From Streptacidiphilus sp. ASG 303 (lineage in GTDB: Bacteria; Actinomycetota; Actinomycetes; Streptomycetales; Streptomycetaceae), in NCBI RefSeq assembly GCF_020991365.1, contig NZ_JAJLRA010000006.1, positions 1 through 64,000 on the forward strand: a stretch of 64,000 nucleotides of DNA. Direction: 5' to 3'. The notes beneath the pieces are model-generated. The model was not told the DNA's origin. It saw only the letters and a program-made list of their open reading frames with translations, and did no database searches. The position numbers and the translations under genes are program-made. Shown piece by piece: positions 59,630-64,000 of the stretch. How positions within the stretch are numbered: position 1 is the stretch's first letter; the number at the start of each line of letters is the position of its first letter.

Positions 59630-60373
59630 TCAGCGGGCGGTCAGCCAGCCGGCCCCCGCGAGCAGGCCGGCCAGCGCGGTGACCAGGAAGAGCCCCACCC
59701 AGAGCACCGGGGCCACCCCGGTCAGCCGGCCGAGCTGGTCGGCGTCCGAGTCGGGCGCCCCGCCGTGCCGCCGCTTGCGCTGCAGCTCCACCACCGGGCG
59801 CACCCCCGACAGCAGCAGGAACCACACGCCCAGGTAGGCGAAGGCGGCCTGCACCCGGTCGCCCGCGTACCAGGAGACCAGCAGGAAGGCCGCGCCGGTG
59901 GCCACGACCGTCAGCACCCCGAAGGCGTTGCGGACCATCACCAGCAGCCCGGCCAGCAGCGCCGTCGCCGTCCACAGCAGGGCCGTGACGTGCCCCGAGG
60001 CCAGCAGCGCCGCCCCGCCCAGGCCGAGCAGCGGCGGGGCGAGGTAGCCGGCCGCGGCGGTCAGCACCATGCCCGCGCCGGTGGGCCGGCCCGAGGAGAC
60101 GGTGAGGCCGGAGGTGTCCGAGTGGAGCCGGATGCCGGAGAGGCGGCGCCCGGTGAGCAGGGCCGTCAGGCCGTGGCCGCCCTCGTGGGCGATGGTGACG
60201 ACGGCGCGGCTCACCCGCCACAGCGGCGGTGCGAGCACGGCGGCGAGCGCGACCGCGCCGGTGGCGAGCACCAGCCAGGCGGGCGGGTCTGGCTGGGTGC
60301 CGGTGACGCGGCTCCAGGCGTCGCCGATGCCGCGCCCGACCGTCGCAGCCGTCCCCGCCGCCGTCTCCACCAC
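59630..60373 (-). CDS. M50-family membrane metallopeptidase
   Basis: About 247 residues with six hydrophobic segments. The zinc site [18 protein letters not shown] lies in the second segment, and [10 protein letters not shown] near residue 165 may supply the third ligand region. This is the M50B group of intramembrane or near-membrane peptidases of actinomycetes. GGAGG lies five bases before the GTG at 60373, with another GTG one codon on. Substrate unknown. Divergent from the SRAP gene. Confidence 0.85.
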   Translation of the reverse strand: MVETAAGTAATVGRGIGDAWSRVTGTQPDPPAWLVLATGAVALAAVLAPPLWRVSRAVVTIAHEGGHGLTALLTGRRLSGIRLHSDTSGLTVSSGRPTGAGMVLTAAAGYLAPPLLGLGGAALLASGHVTALLWTATALLAGLLVMVRNAFGVLTVVATGAAFLLVSWYAGDRVQAAFAYLGVWFLLLSGVRPVVELQRKRRHGGAPDSDADQLGRLTGVAPVLWVGLFLVTALAGLLAGAGWLTAR

Positions 60374-60632
60374 CGCGTCCTCCGTATCGCCGACCTCCCG
60401 GGGCACCGGCCCGGGGCGCCCGTCCGGGGCGCCCTGCCGGGGGGTCCGCCCCGGACGCGGCTCCGGGACGCCCGTCCGGACGCCCCTGCGGCGCGCCCGT
60501 CCCCGACGTCCCTCCGGTGCCCGGCCGCCCGAGGGGAACGGGCAGCTTCGCACGGGAGGACGAGCGGAGGCCAGTCCCCGGTTCGCCCCGGGTCCGCCCC
60601 GCGGTGGGGCCCGCGCGTGGCAGGGTGGACGC

Positions 60633-61433
60633 ATGTGCGGTCGCTATGCGTCGGGCCGGAGGCCCGAGGACCTGGTCGAGCTGTTCGGGGTGGAGCGGTG
60701 GGACCCCACCGAGACCATCGCGCCGGACTGGAACGTGGCCCCCACCAAACCCGTGTGGGCGGTCATGGACCGGCCGCCGAAGGACGCCCCTCCCGAGGGC
60801 GCCCCGCCGGAGGGGGCGGACCGGCCGGTCCGCCAGCTCCACGTGCTGCGCTGGGGCCTGGTCCCCTCCTGGTCGAAGACGCCCGAGGCGGGCGTCAAGA
60901 TGATCAACGCCCGTGCGGAGACCGTCCACGAGAAGCCCGCCTACCGCCGCGCCTTCGCCTCCCGCCGCTGCCTGCTGCCCGCCGACGGCTACTACGAGTG
61001 GCACACCCCGGAGACCGCCCCGGACGGGCCGAAGGGGCGCGCCCGCAAGCAGCCGTACTACATCACCCCCGCCGACGGCTCGGTCATGGCGATGGCCGGC
61101 CTGTACGAGTGGTGGCGCGACCGCTCCCGCCCCGCCGACGACCCGGGGGCGTGGCTGTGCACCTGCACCGTGCTCACCACCGACGCCGAGGACGCCCTCG
61201 GCCGCATCCACCCCCGGATGCCGCTGCTGGTGGAGCCCGGCGGGTACGACGCCTGGCTCGACCCGGACCGCAGCGACCCCGACGAGCTGCGCTCGCTCCT
61301 GGTGCCCCCGGCCGCCGGGAGGCTCGCCGCGCGCCCGGTCTCCCCGGCGGTGAACAATGTGCGCAACAACGGCCCGCAGCTGACCGAGCCGATCCCCGCC
61401 GACCAGGTGCTGGGCGACGCCACGCTGTTCTGA
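60633..61433 (+). CDS. SRAP-domain protein (YedK/HMCES family)
   Basis: 266 residues. The family's catalytic Cys is residue 2 (MCGRYAS), exposed after Met removal. Conserved segments: [61 protein letters not shown] and [11 protein letters not shown] with the active-site His. SRAP proteins crosslink covalently to abasic sites in single-stranded DNA to protect them. The upstream CAGGGT six bases before the ATG suggests a leaderless start. A hydrolase gene follows. Confidence 0.92.
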   Translation: MCGRYASGRRPEDLVELFGVERWDPTETIAPDWNVAPTKPVWAVMDRPPKDAPPEGAPPEGADRPVRQLHVLRWGLVPSWSKTPEAGVKMINARAETVHEKPAYRRAFASRRCLLPADGYYEWHTPETAPDGPKGRARKQPYYITPADGSVMAMAGLYEWWRDRSRPADDPGAWLCTCTVLTTDAEDALGRIHPRMPLLVEPGGYDAWLDPDRSDPDELRSLLVPPAAGRLAARPVSPAVNNVRNNGPQLTEPIPADQVLGDATLF

Positions 61434-61488
61434 CGCCCCGGACCGCCCCCGGGCCCGGCCGTGGCCGCCGCAGCAGGAGGAGCAGCAC

Positions 61489-62136
61489 GTGGAGCGCAGG
61501 ACCGTCGCCACCCCGGCCGGGGACGCCCGGGTGTCGCTGGCCCGGGCCGAGGGGCGCCCCCGGGCGCTGCTGGCGCTCGGGCACGGCGCCGGCGGCGGCG
61601 TGGAGGCCCGCGACCTGCAGGCGGTCGCCGCCGCCCTGCCGCCCCTCGGCGTCACGGTCGCCCTGGTCGAGCAGCCCTGGCGGGTCGCGGGCCGGAGGGT
61701 CGCCCCCGCCCCGGCGGCGCTGGACACCGGCTGGCTGCCCGTCGCGGAGGCGCTGGCCGCCGATGCGGACGGGGTCCCGCTGCTCGTCGGCGGCCGCAGC
61801 GCGGGCGCCCGCGTCGCCTGCCGCACCGCGCTGCGCAGCGGCGCCGCGGGGGTCGTGGCGCTGGCGTTCCCGCTCCACCCGCCGGGGAGGCCGGAGCGCA
61901 GCCGGGCCGGGGAGCTGACCGGGGCCGGCGTGCCGGTCCTGGTGGTGCAGGGCCTGCGGGACCCCTTCGGACGGCCCGGGGAGTTCCCGGCGCCGCCGCC
62001 CGGCGGCGCCCTGGTCGCGGTGCCCGGCGCGGACCACGGCTTCGCCGTGCCGAGGCGCGGCGCGCCGACGCAGGAGGAGGCGCTCGCCGCGGTCGCCGGG
62101 GCCGTGGCCGACTGGGTGCTGCGCCTCGCCGGGTGA
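61489..62136 (+). CDS. alpha/beta-hydrolase, dienelactone-hydrolase-like
   Basis: 215 residues. The nucleophile elbow [14 protein letters not shown] (Ser), a likely Asp in [14 protein letters not shown] and His in [11 protein letters not shown] form the triad. [10 protein letters not shown] forms the oxyanion-hole region. The small size and layout match KANL3/Tex30-type hydrolases. AGGAGGAG lies upstream of the GTG; it is 55 bases after the SRAP gene and probably cotranscribed. The substrate is unknown. Confidence 0.85.
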   Translation: MERRTVATPAGDARVSLARAEGRPRALLALGHGAGGGVEARDLQAVAAALPPLGVTVALVEQPWRVAGRRVAPAPAALDTGWLPVAEALAADADGVPLLVGGRSAGARVACRTALRSGAAGVVALAFPLHPPGRPERSRAGELTGAGVPVLVVQGLRDPFGRPGEFPAPPPGGALVAVPGADHGFAVPRRGAPTQEEALAAVAGAVADWVLRLAG

Positions 62137-62196
62137 CGCCTCGCGCGGCCGCACGGACCCCTCGCGGGGCCCGTTCCCGGCCGGTGCCCGCCTCCC

Positions 62197-62223
62197 GGGA
62201 ATGTCCGGGACGCCGCCGCGGTT
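62197..62223 (+). promoter_or_regulatory. SigR-dependent promoter sigRp2
   Basis: GGGAAT, exactly 18 bases, then GTT: a perfect match to the SigR consensus. It lies upstream of the extended start of sigR, so SigR activates its own gene. Transcript start about 62228-62232. Confidence 0.92.
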
Positions 62224-62260
62224 GAGCACCGGTGTAGGTACACACGTCGGTGGAAAGGCA

Positions 62261-62422
62261 GTGCCCATGGGCTCGATCGCTTGCCCCGAGCGCCGCGGGG
62301 AGAAGGCGGGCAACCCCGCCGTCCTCTGGTCGGAGTGGCTTGTCGCGGGCGAGAAGACCCCCGGCCCGATATCCTCCCTTTCTAGCCGGACCATCACGGG
62401 CCGGCCACGCGTCACCGAGGAG
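62261..62422 (+). other. N-terminal extension of the long SigR isoform
   Basis: In-frame codons from GTG 62261 (or ATG 62267) add about 52-54 residues to SigR. GGAAAGG lies just upstream. S. coelicolor makes an unstable longer form (about 55 extra residues) from the stress-induced transcript, which is degraded and shuts off the response. The length and the position after sigRp2 match that model. TATCCT (62370-62375) inside it could be the constitutive promoter for the short form. Confidence 0.7.
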
Positions 62423-63150
<728 letters not shown>

Positions 63151-63154
<4 letters not shown>

Positions 63155-63456
63155 GCTGCGGTAACCCGCACGAGACGGACTGCGGAGAGGTGCTCGACCA
63201 CCTCTACGAGTACCTCGACAACGAGATGGACGAGGGCGACTGCGCCAAGCTCCGCCAGCACTTCGAGGAGTGCTCCCCCTGCCTGGAGAAGTACGGGCTG
63301 GAGCAGGCCATCAAGGCGCTGATCAAGCGGTCCTGCGGCTGCGACACGGCCCCCAGCGACCTGCGCAGCAAGGTGCTGGCGCGGATCGACTCCATCCGGA
63401 CGGCCCAGCGCGCCGACACCGCCTACGCCGCGGCGGAGGCCCTCCCGCAGGAGTGA
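63151..63456 (+). CDS. rsrA: redox-sensing anti-sigma factor RsrA
   Basis: 101 residues of the zinc-binding anti-sigma family: [13 protein letters not shown] gives H37, C41 and C44, and C11 is present, exactly at the positions of S. coelicolor RsrA. Disulfide stress forms a bond between C11 and one of the other Cys, expels zinc and frees SigR. Additional Cys are at 3, 31, 62 and 64. It is translated together with sigR through a four-base overlap. A very large hairpin follows. Confidence 0.96.
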
Positions 63457-63461
63457 GCGGC

Positions 63462-63537
63462 GCGGCCGGTCCGCACGCCGGCCCGGCCCGCCGCCCCGGG
63501 GTGTGACGGGACCGGGCCGGCCGTGCGGACCGGCCGC
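63462..63537 (+). terminator. large hairpin terminator of sigR-rsrA
   Basis: GCGGCCGGTCCGCACG (63462-63477) plus nine further bases pair with 63512-63537 with one bulged base, giving about 25 pairs around a 25-base loop. It begins six bases after the rsrA stop. Confidence 0.8.
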
Positions 63538-63743
63538 ACCCGCACCCCTCGGCGGCCGCGCCGGGTCCCGTCCCGGCACCAGGCGAGCCGCCGCCCGCGC
63601 CCGGTGTCACCCGAACGTGGGAATCAGGCTCCGCCGACCCGGCCAATCCGGCGAGCGGCCCGTCCGAGGCCCGTCCGCGGCCTATCCTCCGTGGCGGGCG
63701 GTCCGCACCACCGGGGCCGCCGTACCCGACCGGTACGGAGGCC

Positions 63744-64000
63744 GTCATCGCTGCCGATCCCGCGGAGCCCGGCCCGGGCGCCGCGCTCCCTCCCGCCGCC
63801 CGGATCTGCCTGACCGCGGCCGCCGCAGCCGCCTTGCCCTGCCTGCTGCCGCTGCTCCCGCCCCTCCGGGAGGCCCTGCCGGCGGCCCGCTGGGCGGGCG
63901 AGCCCGTGCCCTGGTCCCGGCTCGCCGTCCTCACCCTCCTGTACGCCGGCTGCGACCTGGTCGCCCGCGGCCTCCCCGCCCGTCCCGGCCCGCGGGACCG
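63744..64000 (+). CDS. partial hydrophobic protein at the right edge
   Basis: A frame with strong GC bias at third positions runs to the window edge: ADPAEPGPGAALPPAARICL, then a hydrophobic segment rich in Ala/Leu and WSRLAVLTLLYAGCDLVARG. It looks like the start of a membrane protein. No ATG, GTG or TTG in this frame lies between the rsrA hairpin and the coding part. GGAGG (63737-63741) is five bases before an ATC at 63747, a possible rare start. Family not recognised. Start uncertain, end outside the window. Confidence 0.4.

Overview
The window is a very GC-rich actinobacterial chromosome segment with strongly GC-biased third codon positions, many GTG starts, 4-base ATGA/GTGA gene overlaps, leaderless-looking promoters and actinomycete-specific families (WblC/WhiB7, SigR-RsrA, RepSA, AdnAB, UvrD2, UPF0182, TerD). 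Gene content and order (AdnAB pair, mycoredoxin, UvrD2, WblC, Fur, HisN, RsgA, AroA, SigR-RsrA) match from memory the S. coelicolor SCO518x-SCO521x interval, so I read it as Streptomyces or a close relative. No similarity search was run; family names come from motifs visible in the translations.

Layout. 1-3900: the end of an IS5-like insertion sequence, then the replication-excision-integration end of an integrative plasmid (two small ORFs, RepSA, Xis, tyrosine integrase) in overlapping frames. An orphan Imm53-type immunity gene follows at once. 4400-9800: PIG-V-like mannosyltransferase, a small membrane protein, a pseudokinase/LPG-synthase-like membrane protein and an alkyltransferase-like (ATL) repair protein. 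10-18 kb: two large UvrD-RecB-type helicase-nucleases (AdnA/AdnB-like) separated by a lipoprotein gene. 18-30 kb: SpoIIE-type phosphatase, EEP phosphodiesterase, PadR-ABC transporter operon, M20 peptidase plus NudC, anti-sigma-type ATPase, GntR regulator and mycoredoxin. 30-34 kb: UvrD2 and the wblC locus with a long structured leader. 34-47 kb: ABC1 kinase, ThiF-like protein, YgjP-like metallopeptidase, a TerD-AIM24/AIM24/AIM24 operon, NUDIX, zinc metalloprotease, SDR, MoaE, PDZ-Lon protease and PPA1309 protein. 47-51 kb: UPF0182 protein and three identical initiator tRNA genes, each with its own promoter and terminator. 51-64 kb: Sel1-repeat protein, Fur, CBS protein, HisN, MarR, SMR exporter, RsgA, AroA, M50 peptidase, SRAP, alpha/beta hydrolase, SigR-RsrA and a partial right-edge gene.

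Themes. DNA repair (AdnAB, UvrD2, ATL, SRAP) and stress responses recur. SigR and RsrA form a thiol-redox switch; a SigR-type promoter lies before sigR and another before the mycoredoxin gene 32 kb away, so the two ends of the window are probably one regulon. The wblC leader shows a WblC-type promoter, a short uORF, a second ORF, a terminator, and a 9-nt segment that could act as an antiterminator. The most interesting poorly described items are the triple AIM24 operon, the pseudokinase-membrane fusion, the EEP enzyme with a long low-complexity insertion, the orphan Imm53 gene and the Met/His-rich protein coupled to WblC.
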